Assembly: GCA_944349545.1 (NCBI GenBank) | Contig: CALVNG010000014.1 | Coordinates: forward strand, 1 to 40,218 | DNA length: 40,218 nucleotides | Source of the DNA: an uncultured Eubacteriales bacterium | Lineage (GTDB): Bacteria; Bacillota; Clostridia; Christensenellales; Aristaeellaceae | Direction of reading: 5' to 3' | Part shown: positions 16,439 through 24,897 of the stretch, one piece after another | Layout of the letters: each line of letters opens with the position of its first letter | Position numbering within the stretch: position 1 is the first letter of the stretch | Translations under genes and position numbers: made by a program | Notes under the pieces: generated by a model | The model's input: the letters and a program-made list of their open reading frames with translations, nothing else | What the model was told of the DNA's origin: nothing | Database searches by the model: none

Positions 16439-17794
16439 TCAGGCGTTTTCACGCTCGATGGCCTGAATGGCCATGGCGCACTCCAGACGTTTTTGCTCCA
16501 GTTTGCACTCCATTTCGTAGGGCTTGGAGATATCGCCGTTGAAGGCGTGGGCATTGGCCTGACAGCCGCCGCTGCAATAGAAGCGCGCCCAGCACTGGGA
16601 GCATTTTTCCTTGGTGAGCACGGTGTTTTGCTGGAAGCGCTGCTGCATGGCGGTGTCAAAGGTGCCGTCCAGCACCGAGCCCATGCGCATGCCCTCGCGG
16701 CCCACGAACTGGTGGCAGGGGTAGATGTCGCCGTCCGCGGTCACGGCCACGTATTCGTTGCCCGCGCCGCAGCCGGTCAGGCGCTTGCGAAGACAGGGGC
16801 CGCCGGTGAGGTCCACCATGAAATGGAAGAAGCTGAACCAAGTGTCCTGATTGCGGCGGCGGATCACATACTCGCGGCCCAGGCGCTCGTATTCCTCGAA
16901 CACGCGGGGCAGGTCGCTTTCGCGGATGGCGTAGTCGTGGCTTTCGTCGGTGACGACCGGCTCGATGGAGAGCTGCTCGAAGCCCTGATCCGCCAGGTGG
17001 AGCACGTCGCTTGCGAAGTCCAGGTTGTAGCGGGTGAAAGTGCCGCGCAGGTAGTAGCGCTGCTGGCCGCGCCGCCGGGCGAACTCCTTCGCCTTCTCGA
17101 TGATGAGGTCGTAGCTGCCCTTGCCGTTGGGGGTGGGGCGCATGCGGTCGTGCACCTCGGGCCGCCCGTCGATGGAGATGACGACGTTGTCCATCTCGCG
17201 GTTGAGGAAGTCCATGATCTCGTCGTTCATAAGCACGGCGTTGGTGGTGGTGGTGAACTTGAACACCTTGCCGTGGCGCTTTTCCAGCTCCCGGCCGTAG
17301 GCCACGACCTCCCTGATGACGGGGAAGTTCATCAGCGGCTCGCCACCGAAGAAGTCCACCTCCAGGTTTCTGCGGTTCCCGCTGTGCTTGACCAGCCAGT
17401 CCAGCGCCTTTTTGCCCGTCTCGGCGCTGAGCAGGCAGCGGCTGTGCATGTGGTATTCGCCGGTGTCGGCAAAGCAGTACTTGCAGCGCAGGTTGCAGTC
17501 GTGCGCCGCGTGCAGGCACATGGCCTTGACCACGCCGCTGTCGGCGGGCTTTACGTCGGAGTAGTCGTCGGGCGTGTCCAGATACCCGTCGGCGATGAGC
17601 TTATGAAGCTCGGAGACGGTCTCCTCGGCCTCCCCGCGCGGGTATTTTTCCGAAAGACGCGCCGCGATATCCGCGTTTCGGTCCTCCAAAAGCAGGGAAA
17701 GCGCGTCGTAGGCGATGTCGTCCAGCGCCATCACCGCGCCGCTGCCCACGTCCAGCGCCATTTTGCGGCCCAGGGCCTCAAAGAGATGAATCAT
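16439..17794 (-). CDS. radical-SAM SCIFF peptide maturase (thioether-forming)
   Basis: Radical-SAM/SPASM enzyme that installs a thioether crosslink in the SCIFF peptide encoded just upstream. The protein is 451 aa. The N-terminal part (about 1-85) resembles a peptide-recognition domain. The radical-SAM cluster is CNLRCKYC (Cys100, Cys104, Cys107), followed by FFGGEPLMN. C-terminal auxiliary-cluster cysteines occur in CLRKRLTGCGAGNEY, YPCHQF, CSQCWARFYCSGGC and ECKLEQKRLEC. It closely matches the CteB/Tte1186 type by pattern. The precursor lies immediately upstream on the same strand, separated by a terminator hairpin, so maturase expression may depend on read-through. Confidence 0.94.
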   Translation of the reverse strand: MIHLFEALGRKMALDVGSGAVMALDDIAYDALSLLLEDRNADIAARLSEKYPRGEAEETVSELHKLIADGYLDTPDDYSDVKPADSGVVKAMCLHAAHDCNLRCKYCFADTGEYHMHSRCLLSAETGKKALDWLVKHSGNRRNLEVDFFGGEPLMNFPVIREVVAYGRELEKRHGKVFKFTTTTNAVLMNDEIMDFLNREMDNVVISIDGRPEVHDRMRPTPNGKGSYDLIIEKAKEFARRRGQQRYYLRGTFTRYNLDFASDVLHLADQGFEQLSIEPVVTDESHDYAIRESDLPRVFEEYERLGREYVIRRRNQDTWFSFFHFMVDLTGGPCLRKRLTGCGAGNEYVAVTADGDIYPCHQFVGREGMRMGSVLDGTFDTAMQQRFQQNTVLTKEKCSQCWARFYCSGGCQANAHAFNGDISKPYEMECKLEQKRLECAMAIQAIERENA

Positions 17795-17829
17795 GAAAAC
17801 CTATCCTCCTGACGGATCGTGATTGCGTC

Positions 17830-17864
17830 AAAAAAACGCCGCATCGCACCGGGGCAATGCGGCG
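17830..17864 (-). terminator. terminator between SCIFF precursor and maturase genes
   Basis: Read on the minus strand, an 8-bp stem (CGCCGCAT paired with ATGCGGCG, at 17864-17857 and 17844-17837) is followed by seven T residues. It sits 17 nt below the precursor stop and 36 nt above the maturase start, so it should let the short peptide mRNA accumulate above the maturase mRNA. Confidence 0.8.
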
Positions 17865-17881
17865 ACGGGGTGTCATGCGGC

Positions 17882-18076
17882 TTACTTGCCGAAGGAATGG
17901 TTCACCTTGCCATCGCGGCCGGCCAAAACCTGGCTGTCCTTGTTGGCGCAGCTCTGGTTGGCGACGGTGCAGCTGGTCTTGCAGGCGCTCTGGCAGGAGC
18001 TCTGGCACTCGCCGCAGCCGCCGTGGGCCAAAGACTGACGCAGGCAGGGCTGGGAGATGGGCTTGATATGCTTCAT
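17882..18076 (-). CDS. SCIFF precursor peptide (six-cysteine-in-45 RiPP)
   Basis: A 64-aa ribosomal peptide of the Clostridia-wide SCIFF family; its role is unknown. It starts MKHIKPISQP, and the core has GGCGECQSSCQSACKTSC followed by TVANQSC. Cysteines fall at 11, 21, 24, 28, 32, 36 and 43, and Thr37 is present; in the studied CteA peptide the thioether joins Cys32 to Thr37, and both are conserved here. The first Cys (residue 11) makes seven within 45. A tail of about 17 residues (DSQVLAGRDGKVNHSFGK) extends past the usual core. ATG at 18076 follows GGAGGG (9-nt spacing); a longer open frame starting 12 codons earlier is less likely. Confidence 0.93.
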   Translation of the reverse strand: MKHIKPISQPCLRQSLAHGGCGECQSSCQSACKTSCTVANQSCANKDSQVLAGRDGKVNHSFGK

Positions 18077-18117
18077 GACGGATATCCCTCCAATGTCAAT
18101 TTCATTATGCACCGTTC

Positions 18118-18146
18118 ATTATACAGCATGCCGCGGCGCTTTTCAA
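18118..18146 (-). promoter_or_regulatory. SCIFF gene promoter
   Basis: On the minus strand TTGAAA (18146-18141), a 17-nt spacer and a perfect TATAAT (18123-18118), about 42 nt upstream of the SCIFF ATG. Close to consensus, consistent with strong constitutive expression. Confidence 0.8.
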
Positions 18147-18170
18147 GTTTTTGCGGGGGAAAAAGGCGCT

Positions 18171-18199
18171 TTGCCGGCGGGAGCGCGCCGTGATATAAT
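18171..18199 (+). promoter_or_regulatory. Nudix gene promoter
   Basis: TTGCCG (18171-18176), a 17-nt spacer and TATAAT (18194-18199), with an extended -10 (TGA before it). It is divergent from the SCIFF promoter, the two -35 elements being about 25 nt apart. Confidence 0.75.
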
Positions 18200-18234
18200 G
18201 AGACGATCCCATAATTTGCAGGAGGTCCCCCGCC

Positions 18235-18816
18235 ATGACGCTGATGGAGCAGCTGTCCGCCTACGTTCCCTACAACGAGCAGGAGGCGCGCGACCGCGCG
18301 CTGCTCCTGGAGTGCCTCAGGCGCGAGCCGGAGGTTTTGACCCGGCAAAACCCGCTGGCGCATTTCACGGCTTCGGCATGGATCGTCAACCCCGCGCGCA
18401 CGCGGGTGTTGATGGCGCATCACAACATCTACCATTCCTGGTCCTGGCTGGGCGGACACGCCGACGGCGAGAGCGACCTTTTGGCCGTGGCCCTGCGCGA
18501 GGCGCGCGAGGAAAGCGGCATCCGGTCGGCCCGCCCGGTCTTGGAGAATATCTTCAGCCTGGAGGCGCTCACCGTGGATGGGCACGAAAAGCGCGGGGCC
18601 TACGTGTCGTCCCACCTGCACCTGAACGTGACCTATCTGCTGGAGGCCGACGAGGAAGAAGCCCTGACCGTCAAGCCCGACGAAAACAGCGGCGTGCGCT
18701 GGTTTACGCTGGAGGAGAGCGAGACGGCGCCCTCGGAGGCGTGGTTCTGCGCCCGCGTGTACCGAAAGCTCAACGAAAAGCTCAGGGCGGGAAACCTCCT
18801 TTCCCCGGCGCCCTGA
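18235..18816 (+). CDS. Nudix hydrolase
   Basis: A 193-aa protein predicted to hydrolyse a nucleoside-diphosphate-linked substrate; the actual substrate is unknown. After an N-terminal helical region (NEQEARDRALLLECL) it has FTASAWIVNPARTRVLMAHH and the Nudix box GGHADGESDLLAVALREAREESGI-type region (start near residue 78). The box spacing differs by one residue from GX5EX7REUXEEXGU, a variant I associate with a Firmicutes subgroup reading GGHADGD.DLL. The catalytic REAREE core is intact. The start follows AGGAGG (9-nt spacing). Confidence 0.9.
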   Translation: MTLMEQLSAYVPYNEQEARDRALLLECLRREPEVLTRQNPLAHFTASAWIVNPARTRVLMAHHNIYHSWSWLGGHADGESDLLAVALREAREESGIRSARPVLENIFSLEALTVDGHEKRGAYVSSHLHLNVTYLLEADEEEALTVKPDENSGVRWFTLEESETAPSEAWFCARVYRKLNEKLRAGNLLSPAP

Positions 18817-18860
18817 CCGCCGGACATGCGGCGGATGCTTGGATTTCCTTTTTGCAGGCA

Positions 18861-18889
18861 TTGACAAGCGCCTTGCGGGCGGCTATAAT
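18861..18889 (+). promoter_or_regulatory. greA-lysS promoter
   Basis: Perfect consensus TTGACA (18861-18866), 17-nt spacer, TATAAT (18884-18889). It leaves an untranslated leader of about 130 nt before greA in which I see no gene or clear terminator. Confidence 0.88.
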
Positions 18890-19027
18890 ACGTTGGTAAC
18901 TCTATGCCCCGGCGCAAGCGTCGCCCCGCACCGCAGGCGGACGGCGCTGCTTTGTGCTATTTTAAGGGGCGCACGCATAACAGAAATGCTAGGGGCGGCC
19001 CATGCCGCCGAAAGGAGACCCGGAGCC

Positions 19028-19510
19028 ATGGCGGACCAGGAAAAGAAAGTCATCCTTACCCGCGAAGGGTATGAGAAGCTGGAAAAAGAGCTGGACTATT
19101 ACATCAGCGTCCGGCGCAACGAAATCTCCGAGCAGATCGCCATCGCGCGCGGCTTTGGCGACCTGAGCGAGAACGCCGAGTACGACGAGGCCAAGAACGA
19201 GCAAAGCCGCATCGAGGCCAAGATCGTGGAGATGGAAAACACCCTGCGCAACTGCGTGGTGGTGGAGGACGACGAGGTCAGCACCGACGTGATCGGCGTG
19301 GGCAACACCGTCAAGGTCAAGAACCTGACCATGAAGATCGACCAGACCATCACCATCGTGGGCGCCAACGAGACCGACCCCAAGAACATGAAGATCAGCT
19401 CCGAAAGCCCCATCGGCGCGGCTTTGCTTGGCAAGCGCAAGGGCGAGACCGTCGACGTGGAGGTGCCCGCCGGCGTGATGAAACTCAAGGTGCTGGAGAT
19501 CAGCCGGTGA
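19028..19510 (+). CDS. greA: transcription elongation factor GreA
   Basis: Binds the RNA polymerase secondary channel and stimulates transcript cleavage to rescue backtracked complexes. The protein is 160 aa, the usual length. The N-terminal coiled coil starts [18 protein letters not shown]. The tip region [15 protein letters not shown] holds the acidic Asp/Glu pair needed for cleavage. The C-terminal FKBP-like domain includes [21 protein letters not shown] at 19028 follows AAAGGAG (10-nt spacing); the open frame further upstream is not GreA-like. It is followed by lysS after 29 nt, a conserved neighbour in many Firmicutes. Confidence 0.96.
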   Translation: MADQEKKVILTREGYEKLEKELDYYISVRRNEISEQIAIARGFGDLSENAEYDEAKNEQSRIEAKIVEMENTLRNCVVVEDDEVSTDVIGVGNTVKVKNLTMKIDQTITIVGANETDPKNMKISSESPIGAALLGKRKGETVDVEVPAGVMKLKVLEISR

Positions 19511-19539
19511 CGCACAAGCATACCAAAGGAGAGATATTC

Positions 19540-21465
19540 ATGGACACACAGGCCGCCGTACCCCAGCAGCTCAGCGAGCAGGAGGGCATCCGCCGCGAGA
19601 AGCTGCGCAGGCTGCGTCAGGCGGGACAGGACCCCTATGCCATCACCCGCTTTGACCGCACGCACGAAAGCACCGACATCCTCGGCGGCTTCGACGCGCT
19701 GGAGGGCAAGGAGGTCAGCGTGGCGGGGCGCATGATTTCCAAGCGCGTGATGGGCAAGGCCAGCTTCGCCCACATCCTCGACGGGGCGGGCGATTTGCAG
19801 GTCTATATGCGCCGCGATGACCTGGGCGAGGAAGCCTACGCCGCCTTCAAGGACATGGACATCGGCGACGTGATCGGCGTGAGGGGCGTGGTGTTTCGCA
19901 CCCAGAAGGGCGAGATCAGCGTGCATGCGCAGCAGGTCACGCTCCTTTCCAAGAGCCTCAAGGTCCTGCCGGAGAAGTTCCATGGCCTCAAGGACCCCGA
20001 CCTTCGCTACCGCCAGCGCTACGTGGACATGATCGTCAACCCCGAGGTGCGCGAAACCTTCCAAAAGCGCAGCCGCGTGATCAACGCCGTGCGCGATTTC
20101 CTCAACGCCCGCGGCTTCCTGGAGGTGGATACGCCGGTTCTGCACACGCTGGAGATCGGCGCGGCGGCCCGCACCTTCAAAACCCACCACAACGCGCTGG
20201 ACATCGACATGTTTTTGCGCATCGAGACGGAATTGTACCTCAAGCGCCTGATCGTGGGCGGCTTTGAAAAGGTGTATGAGGTGGGCAGGCTGTTTCGCAA
20301 CGAAGGCATGGATGCTACCCACAACCCCGAATTCACCAGCGTGGAGACCTACCAGGCCTACGCCGACTACAACGACGTGATGGAGATGGTCGAGGAGCTT
20401 TACGCCTACGTGGCCCGGACCGTCTGCGGCGCGACCTGCGTGCCCTATCAGGGCCACATGATCGAGCTCAAGGCCCCCTGGCGGCGCGTGACCATGGCCC
20501 AGGCCGTCAAGGACGCCTGCGGCGTGGACTTTTTCGCCTGGCACAGCGACGAGGAGGCGCGCGCCTGCCTGGACGCCATGGGCGTGCACGCGGAGAAGGA
20601 CGCCAAGCGCGGCGACTGCCTGGCGGCGCTGTTTGACGAGTACGTGGAGGCCACGCTCATCCAGCCCACCTTCGTCACCGACTACCCGGTGGACATCTCC
20701 CCGCTGGCCAAGCGCAAGCAGGACAACCCCGACCTCACCGAGCGCTTCGAGTTTTTCATCAACGGCCACGAGTTCGGCAACGCCTTCAGCGAGCTCAACG
20801 ACCCCATCGACCAGCGGGCGCGTTTCGAGGAGCAGGTGCGCCTGCGCCACGCGCAGGGCATCACGACCGCGCAGGTGGACGAGGACTTCCTCAACGCCCT
20901 CGAATACGGCATGCCCCCCACCGGCGGCCTGGGCTTCGGCATCGACCGCATGGTGATGCTCATGACCGACAACGACTCCATCCGCGACGTGCTTTTGTTC
21001 CCCACCATGAAGCCGGTGGGCGCAAAGGGCGGCGGAGCGGAAACCGCCGCGCGGCAGGAGGCCCCGCAGGAAGCCCCGGCGGAGGAGATCGACTTTTCCA
21101 AGGTGGAAATCGAGCCGCTCTTCAAGGACTTCGTGGATTTTGAGACGTTCTCGAAGTCCGATTTCCGGGCCGTCAAGGTGCTCGCCTGCGAAGCCGTGCC
21201 CAAGTCCAAAAAGCTGCTCAAATTCACCCTCGATGACGGCAGCGGCGAAAGCCGGACCATCCTCAGCGGGATTCACGAGTATTACGAGCCGGAGGCGCTG
21301 GTGGGCAAGACCTGCATCGCCATCACCAACCTGCCGCCCAGAGCGATGATGGGCATCGATTCCTGCGGCATGCTGATCTCGGCGGTGCACCATGAGGAAG
21401 GCGAGGAAAAGCTCCATCTTCTGATGGTGGACCCCCGTATTCCCGCGGGCGCGAAGCTGTACTGA
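19540..21465 (+). CDS. lysS: lysyl-tRNA synthetase (class II) with C-terminal Trbp111/EMAPII-like tRNA-binding domain
   Basis: Charges tRNA-Lys. The protein is 641 aa, against about 490-510 for ordinary bacterial LysS. An N-terminal OB-fold anticodon domain (about 55-150, with [11 protein letters not shown] and [12 protein letters not shown]) is followed by the class-II catalytic core, with motif 2 in [17 protein letters not shown] and motif 3 in [14 protein letters not shown]. After [10 protein letters not shown] comes an Ala/Glu/Gln-rich linker (about 494-525). The last domain (about 531-641) has [48 protein letters not shown] and a final PAGAKLY, matching the tRNA-binding domain more often fused to MetRS. 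ATG at 19540 has a good Shine-Dalgarno; a GTG at 19507 overlaps greA and is less likely. Confidence 0.95.
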   Translation: MDTQAAVPQQLSEQEGIRREKLRRLRQAGQDPYAITRFDRTHESTDILGGFDALEGKEVSVAGRMISKRVMGKASFAHILDGAGDLQVYMRRDDLGEEAYAAFKDMDIGDVIGVRGVVFRTQKGEISVHAQQVTLLSKSLKVLPEKFHGLKDPDLRYRQRYVDMIVNPEVRETFQKRSRVINAVRDFLNARGFLEVDTPVLHTLEIGAAARTFKTHHNALDIDMFLRIETELYLKRLIVGGFEKVYEVGRLFRNEGMDATHNPEFTSVETYQAYADYNDVMEMVEELYAYVARTVCGATCVPYQGHMIELKAPWRRVTMAQAVKDACGVDFFAWHSDEEARACLDAMGVHAEKDAKRGDCLAALFDEYVEATLIQPTFVTDYPVDISPLAKRKQDNPDLTERFEFFINGHEFGNAFSELNDPIDQRARFEEQVRLRHAQGITTAQVDEDFLNALEYGMPPTGGLGFGIDRMVMLMTDNDSIRDVLLFPTMKPVGAKGGGAETAARQEAPQEAPAEEIDFSKVEIEPLFKDFVDFETFSKSDFRAVKVLACEAVPKSKKLLKFTLDDGSGESRTILSGIHEYYEPEALVGKTCIAITNLPPRAMMGIDSCGMLISAVHHEEGEEKLHLLMVDPRIPAGAKLY

Positions 21466-21517
21466 GGCGCGGCGCAGAACGTCCGGAAGGACCTTTCAAC
21501 CCAACCAAAGAAAAACC

Positions 21518-21553
21518 GGGGCGATGCCTGAAGCAATGGGCATCGTCCCTTTT
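21518..21553 (+). terminator. terminator after lysS
   Basis: An 11-bp stem, GGGGCGATGCC (21518-21528) with GGCATCGTCCC (21539-21549), containing one G-U pair, followed by TTTT. It lies about 52 nt after the lysS stop. Confidence 0.85.
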
Positions 21554-21596
21554 CGTCTGGAAAAAACCGTTGCGGATGAATGTTACGATTCGTTGC

Positions 21597-21625
21597 TTGC
21601 GGCAACAGCCCGCGCCGGGTACAAT
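21597..21625 (+). promoter_or_regulatory. promoter of the XRE regulator gene
   Basis: TTGCGG (21597-21602), 17-nt spacer, TACAAT (21620-21625), about 36 nt upstream of the ATG. Confidence 0.6.
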
Positions 21626-21661
21626 GGCGGCGACCGGATGAAAGAAAGGTGGTTATCCGCA

Positions 21662-22174
21662 ATGCTCAATGAGAACATCCGACTTGCCAGAAAAGCAAGG
21701 GGACTTTCGCAGGAAGGGCTGGCGGCCCGGATCAACGTGGTCAGGCAGACCGTATCCAAGTGGGAAAAGGGCCTGTCCGTCCCGGACGCCGATATGCTGA
21801 TTTCCTTGTCGGAAGCGCTGGAGACCCCCGTGAGCGCCCTGCTTGGGGAAACGATGGCCGAGCCGGAGGAGCGGGACGGCATCAGGGAAATTGCCGAAAA
21901 GCTGGAGGCGATCAACCTCCAGCTTGCCCAAAGAAAAGCCGCGCGGCGAAAGCTCCTTCACTGGAGCTTCATCGCACTGGGCGCGGCGACCCTCATGGCG
22001 TTCGCGCTTCTGATCCGATGCAAAAGCCCCTACCTGGGCTGGGACTTCGGCGAGCCTGAAACCGCGGTGATGGCAACCGGCTTTCACGCGCTGGAATGGC
22101 TGTTCGTCAGGGTGGGGCCGGCCATGCTGGCCGGGGCGGCCGTCGGGGCTTTTCTGACGCGAAAAAAAGCCTGA
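21662..22174 (+). CDS. XRE-family regulator with C-terminal membrane segments
   Basis: A 170-aa DNA-binding protein. The N-terminal Cro/CI-type helix-turn-helix covers about residues 3-60: NIRLARKARGLSQEGLAARI, with the recognition helix near NVVRQTVSKWEKG. A short helical linker (about 70-95) leads to two likely membrane helices (LLHWSFIALGAATLMAFALLI and VGPAMLAGAAVGAFL), so it may be anchored in the membrane with its HTH in the cytosol. Such HTH-plus-TM proteins are common in Clostridia; targets and signal are unknown. ATG at 21662 matches the usual MLNENIRLAR start; an upstream in-frame start lies before the promoter and is rejected. Convergent with psd. Confidence 0.88.
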   Translation: MLNENIRLARKARGLSQEGLAARINVVRQTVSKWEKGLSVPDADMLISLSEALETPVSALLGETMAEPEERDGIREIAEKLEAINLQLAQRKAARRKLLHWSFIALGAATLMAFALLIRCKSPYLGWDFGEPETAVMATGFHALEWLFVRVGPAMLAGAAVGAFLTRKKA

Positions 22175-22204
22175 CGGCGTCCGGCCGGCGCCATGCCGCC
22201 CGCC

Positions 22205-23086
22205 TCACGCGTCCGCTGTCCGCTCTGCCGCCACGCCCACCCGCTCGCCCAGGCGGACGAGCGTTTCCAGCCCTTCCCGGCTGTTGGCGAGAATATCGGC
22301 GTCCACTGCGGCGCGGCCCCTCTCCAGCCCCAGGACGATGGTGGAGCCCCCGAACTCAAAATACCCCTTTTCCATCCCCTTGCGCACCGCGCACGCCCCG
22401 TGGTGGTTGCGGATTCTGCCCACCAGCAGCGCGCCGACCTCCATCACAAGGACCGTGCCGAAGGCCTCCGTTTCCAGGAGACAATATTCCCTGGCGTTTT
22501 CCTTGTATACGGGGAGATGGTCGACCGCCACGGGATTGACGCTGTGCAGCACGCCGGGAAGGCGGACGTTTTCCGTTTTCCGTCCGTTTGCGACATAGCA
22601 GTAGCGGTGGTAGTCGTCCACCGTCAGGCGAAAGATCATCAGCGTGCCGCCATCGAAGCGCGCGGCCAGCCCCTCGTCCCGGAGCAGGCTTCCCAGCGAG
22701 TAGCGGCTGTGCTTGATCGCAAAGCGGCTGTCCGCTTCGATGGGGCATACGAGCAGCTTCCCGTCGCAGGGGCTGATCAGAACGTCCTCGCCGGGGGCGA
22801 CAGGGCGCTTGTGAGGCAGCAGCTCCCTGTGAAAAAACGCGTTGTAGGAGGAAAAGCGCGTCTCCTTGCAGTCGGTGAGGTCGAGGCCGCGCCGCTTCAC
22901 GACCCATCGCGCCGCCAGCGCGGAGCAGCGGGTGCTCAGCAGCGCGCCCGCCAGCCGTGAGACGGCCGGCCGCGCCAGGGGGCTGATGAGCAGCCGCCCG
23001 GCCGCGGTGCCGTAGAGCAGGCGCAAAAGCAGGTCCTGCTTCTGATTCCCCGTGATATCATTGCCGTTTCGATCCCTGTATTTCAT
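22205..23086 (-). CDS. psd: phosphatidylserine decarboxylase
   Basis: Converts phosphatidylserine to phosphatidylethanolamine at the membrane. The protein is 293 aa. It has FNAFFHRELLPHKRP-like start of the catalytic part (SSYNAFFHREL), SPCDGKLLV, IFRLTVDDYHRYCYV with the His of the Asp-His-Ser processing triad, and HSVNPVAV. The self-cleavage motif is FGGST with Ser248 predicted to become the pyruvoyl group; most bacterial enzymes read LGST. Last gene of a three-gene minus-strand run, 16 nt after pssA, which makes its substrate. Confidence 0.94.
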   Translation of the reverse strand: MKYRDRNGNDITGNQKQDLLLRLLYGTAAGRLLISPLARPAVSRLAGALLSTRCSALAARWVVKRRGLDLTDCKETRFSSYNAFFHRELLPHKRPVAPGEDVLISPCDGKLLVCPIEADSRFAIKHSRYSLGSLLRDEGLAARFDGGTLMIFRLTVDDYHRYCYVANGRKTENVRLPGVLHSVNPVAVDHLPVYKENAREYCLLETEAFGTVLVMEVGALLVGRIRNHHGACAVRKGMEKGYFEFGGSTIVLGLERGRAAVDADILANSREGLETLVRLGERVGVAAERTADA

Positions 23087-23102
23087 CGCGCGCCCGCCCC
23101 GA

Positions 23103-23723
23103 TCATCTTCCCGAAAGGAAACAGACCGCCAGGGCGGCGATGTCCAGCAGCATCAGGCCCGCCCCCACGGCCGGCTTTGTCACGGGCACCGGAATGTCCA
23201 CAACGTACAGGCAGGCGGTCGCAAGCAGCATCCCGTGCAGCGCGACGGCCACGGAGGCGTCCGGCAGCCAGACCCTCAGCAGATAGAACAGCGGCAGGAT
23301 GGCCGAGATGAAGGTGATGGGCAGCCCGCGGTAATGGCGCTTTCCGGCCTCCGCGACGGCGCGGCATTCCTCCAGCATGTTGAACCAGGCCAGCCGGATG
23401 ATCCCGCAGCCGCAGTAGATCACGAGCACCGCGATTCCAACCGCCTGATCGACCCCCAGGGTATAGCACAGCACCACCGGCAGCACGCCGAAGCTCACCA
23501 CGTCGCACAGGGAATCCAGCTGCGTGCCGAAATACCGCTCCTCGCGGGTGCGGTCCTTCTTGGTGCGGGCCACCATCCCGTCCACGCTGTCGCAGAAGCC
23601 GGCCAGCATCAGACACGCCACGGCGCAGGTCGGCAGCCCCTCCAGCGCGCATACGATGCCCGCAAGCCCCCACGCCATTCCCAGGCAGGTCATCCAGATC
23701 GTATAGTTGTAGAAGCCCAGCAT
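23103..23723 (-). CDS. pssA: CDP-diacylglycerol-serine O-phosphatidyltransferase
   Basis: Makes phosphatidylserine from CDP-diacylglycerol and serine in the membrane. The protein is 206 aa with about six to eight hydrophobic helices. The CDP-alcohol phosphotransferase signature is present: D48-G-M-V-A-R53, G66, D70, D74 (DSVDGMVAR then FGTQLDSLCDVVSFG). The gap between Arg53 and Gly66 is 12 residues, four more than the classic motif, as often seen in Gram-positive PssA. Start ATG at 23723 follows a GGGGAGGGGG stretch; the longer open frame upstream belongs to the overlapping frame of the next gene. Supplies Psd, its downstream neighbour. Confidence 0.93.
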   Translation of the reverse strand: MLGFYNYTIWMTCLGMAWGLAGIVCALEGLPTCAVACLMLAGFCDSVDGMVARTKKDRTREERYFGTQLDSLCDVVSFGVLPVVLCYTLGVDQAVGIAVLVIYCGCGIIRLAWFNMLEECRAVAEAGKRHYRGLPITFISAILPLFYLLRVWLPDASVAVALHGMLLATACLYVVDIPVPVTKPAVGAGLMLLDIAALAVCFLSGR

Positions 23724-23746
23724 GGCGCTTCTCCCCCTCCCCCGCG

Positions 23747-24790
23747 TCAGATGATATATCTTAGGAAGGTCGCCGCCTCTCCCAGCACGTAATGGATGAT
23801 GCACAGGCCCCAGATGTTCCCCTGCCTGTGATACATGAAGCCCAGCGCCCCCAGCAGAGCCGTGGCCCCCAGCATGAAGGGCAGGCCGTAGTGGATGTGC
23901 AGAACGCCGAACACCAGCGAGGACACCACGATGGACAGGGCCGTCGCGTACTTTCCGGTAAAGACCCGGTTGAGGTTTTCCTGCATGACGCCCCTGGCGA
24001 GAAACTCCTGCAGGACGACCGTCGCCGGATAGAACACGTCGGCGGCCGTGCCCACGCTCCAGTCCCAGAAGGGCGCGCCCTCCGGGAAAAAGCCGGGCGC
24101 CACGCGCAAAAGGACGAGCTTGCAAAGGACGAGCGCCGCCGTCCCCGCCGCGGTGATGGAGATGGAGGGCACGAAGGTTTTTCTCGCGTCCGTCACGCGC
24201 AGGCCGATGTCGCGGATCGAAAAGCTGGTGGTTTTGAGGATGATGACGAACATCAGGACGGAGATCGCCTCGATCAGCAGGTTCATCACCCAGCCGGGCG
24301 GCTCGATGTTCAGATAGCGCAGCAGGCTCCAGAGGAACAGGTAGACGCATACGCAGATCATCAGCACGGCAAAGACCGTGGAGGCCTCCTTGCGCTGGCG
24401 GTTGACGCGGACCAGCTCGGTGATGTCCGAAAACACAACCACCACGCCCGCCCGCTCGCCCGGCTCCTCCCCGAAGAGGAACGAGGACGTCAGGCTGAAA
24501 TGGCGCGTATCCCGGCCAGCCGCCTTGTACGCCGCCTCCCCGCGGTGGGCGCTTTCCTTGTCGTAAACGGCGTCCAGCACAAACTGATGAAAGGCGTCGT
24601 TGACCTCGTCGGCCTGCCCGGCCATGAGGGCGAGGCTGTATTTTTCCCCCTCCGGATTCTCCGCCTTCCCCAGCAGCTCGCGCCCCTTCTCATTCAGATA
24701 GAGGATGACGCCCCTGGTGTCCAGCACCAGAACGCCCTCGTTCATATCCCGCAGGATGCGGGGAACGATCTCCTTGCCCTCCAGCGGCAT
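23747..24790 (-). CDS. PAS domain fused to a CPBP (CAAX-protease-like) membrane protein
   Basis: A 347-aa protein with an N-terminal cytosolic PAS sensor (about 7-125: MNEGVLVLDTRGVILYLNEKG, closing GVVVVFSDITELV) and a seven-or-so-helix membrane domain (about 138-345). The membrane part has the three CPBP/Abi blocks: LQEFLARG at 260-267, FGVLHIHYG at 294-302, and IIHYVLGEA at 331-339. Compared with EExxxR / FxxxH / HxxxN, the first Glu is Gln261 and the final Asn is Gly337, so peptidase activity is doubtful. First gene of the pssA-psd run (23-nt gap), suggesting a link to membrane lipid state. PAS ligand unknown. The start follows AAAGGGGTGAG. Confidence 0.82.
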   Translation of the reverse strand: MPLEGKEIVPRILRDMNEGVLVLDTRGVILYLNEKGRELLGKAENPEGEKYSLALMAGQADEVNDAFHQFVLDAVYDKESAHRGEAAYKAAGRDTRHFSLTSSFLFGEEPGERAGVVVVFSDITELVRVNRQRKEASTVFAVLMICVCVYLFLWSLLRYLNIEPPGWVMNLLIEAISVLMFVIILKTTSFSIRDIGLRVTDARKTFVPSISITAAGTAALVLCKLVLLRVAPGFFPEGAPFWDWSVGTAADVFYPATVVLQEFLARGVMQENLNRVFTGKYATALSIVVSSLVFGVLHIHYGLPFMLGATALLGALGFMYHRQGNIWGLCIIHYVLGEAATFLRYII

Positions 24791-24850
24791 CCATGCTCAC
24801 CCCTTTCCCTGAGTTCCGCCGTTTCACGGCGCGCGACGGCCATGGACAAA

Positions 24851-24897
24851 TAAAGAAAAAATTCCGAAAAGCCCTGATCCGGAAAGGTTTTTCGGAA
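24851..24897 (-). terminator. terminator-like hairpin in the leader of the PAS-CPBP/pssA/psd operon
   Basis: On the minus strand TTCCGAAAA (24897-24889) pairs with TTTTCGGAA (24870-24862) and is followed by a TTTTTT-rich tract. It lies 60-100 nt upstream of the PAS-CPBP start and downstream of a strong promoter, so it would act as an attenuator, not an end-of-gene terminator. Further stems lie upstream at 24938-24966 (GACGC/GCGTC), 24981-24992 (GCGC/GCGC) and 24994-25012 (GGAAT/ATTCC). Confidence 0.55.

Noticed and set aside
16493..17812. 439-aa plus-strand frame over the SCIFF maturase
   Set aside because: Antisense shadow of a radical-SAM gene with all cluster cysteines on the minus strand.
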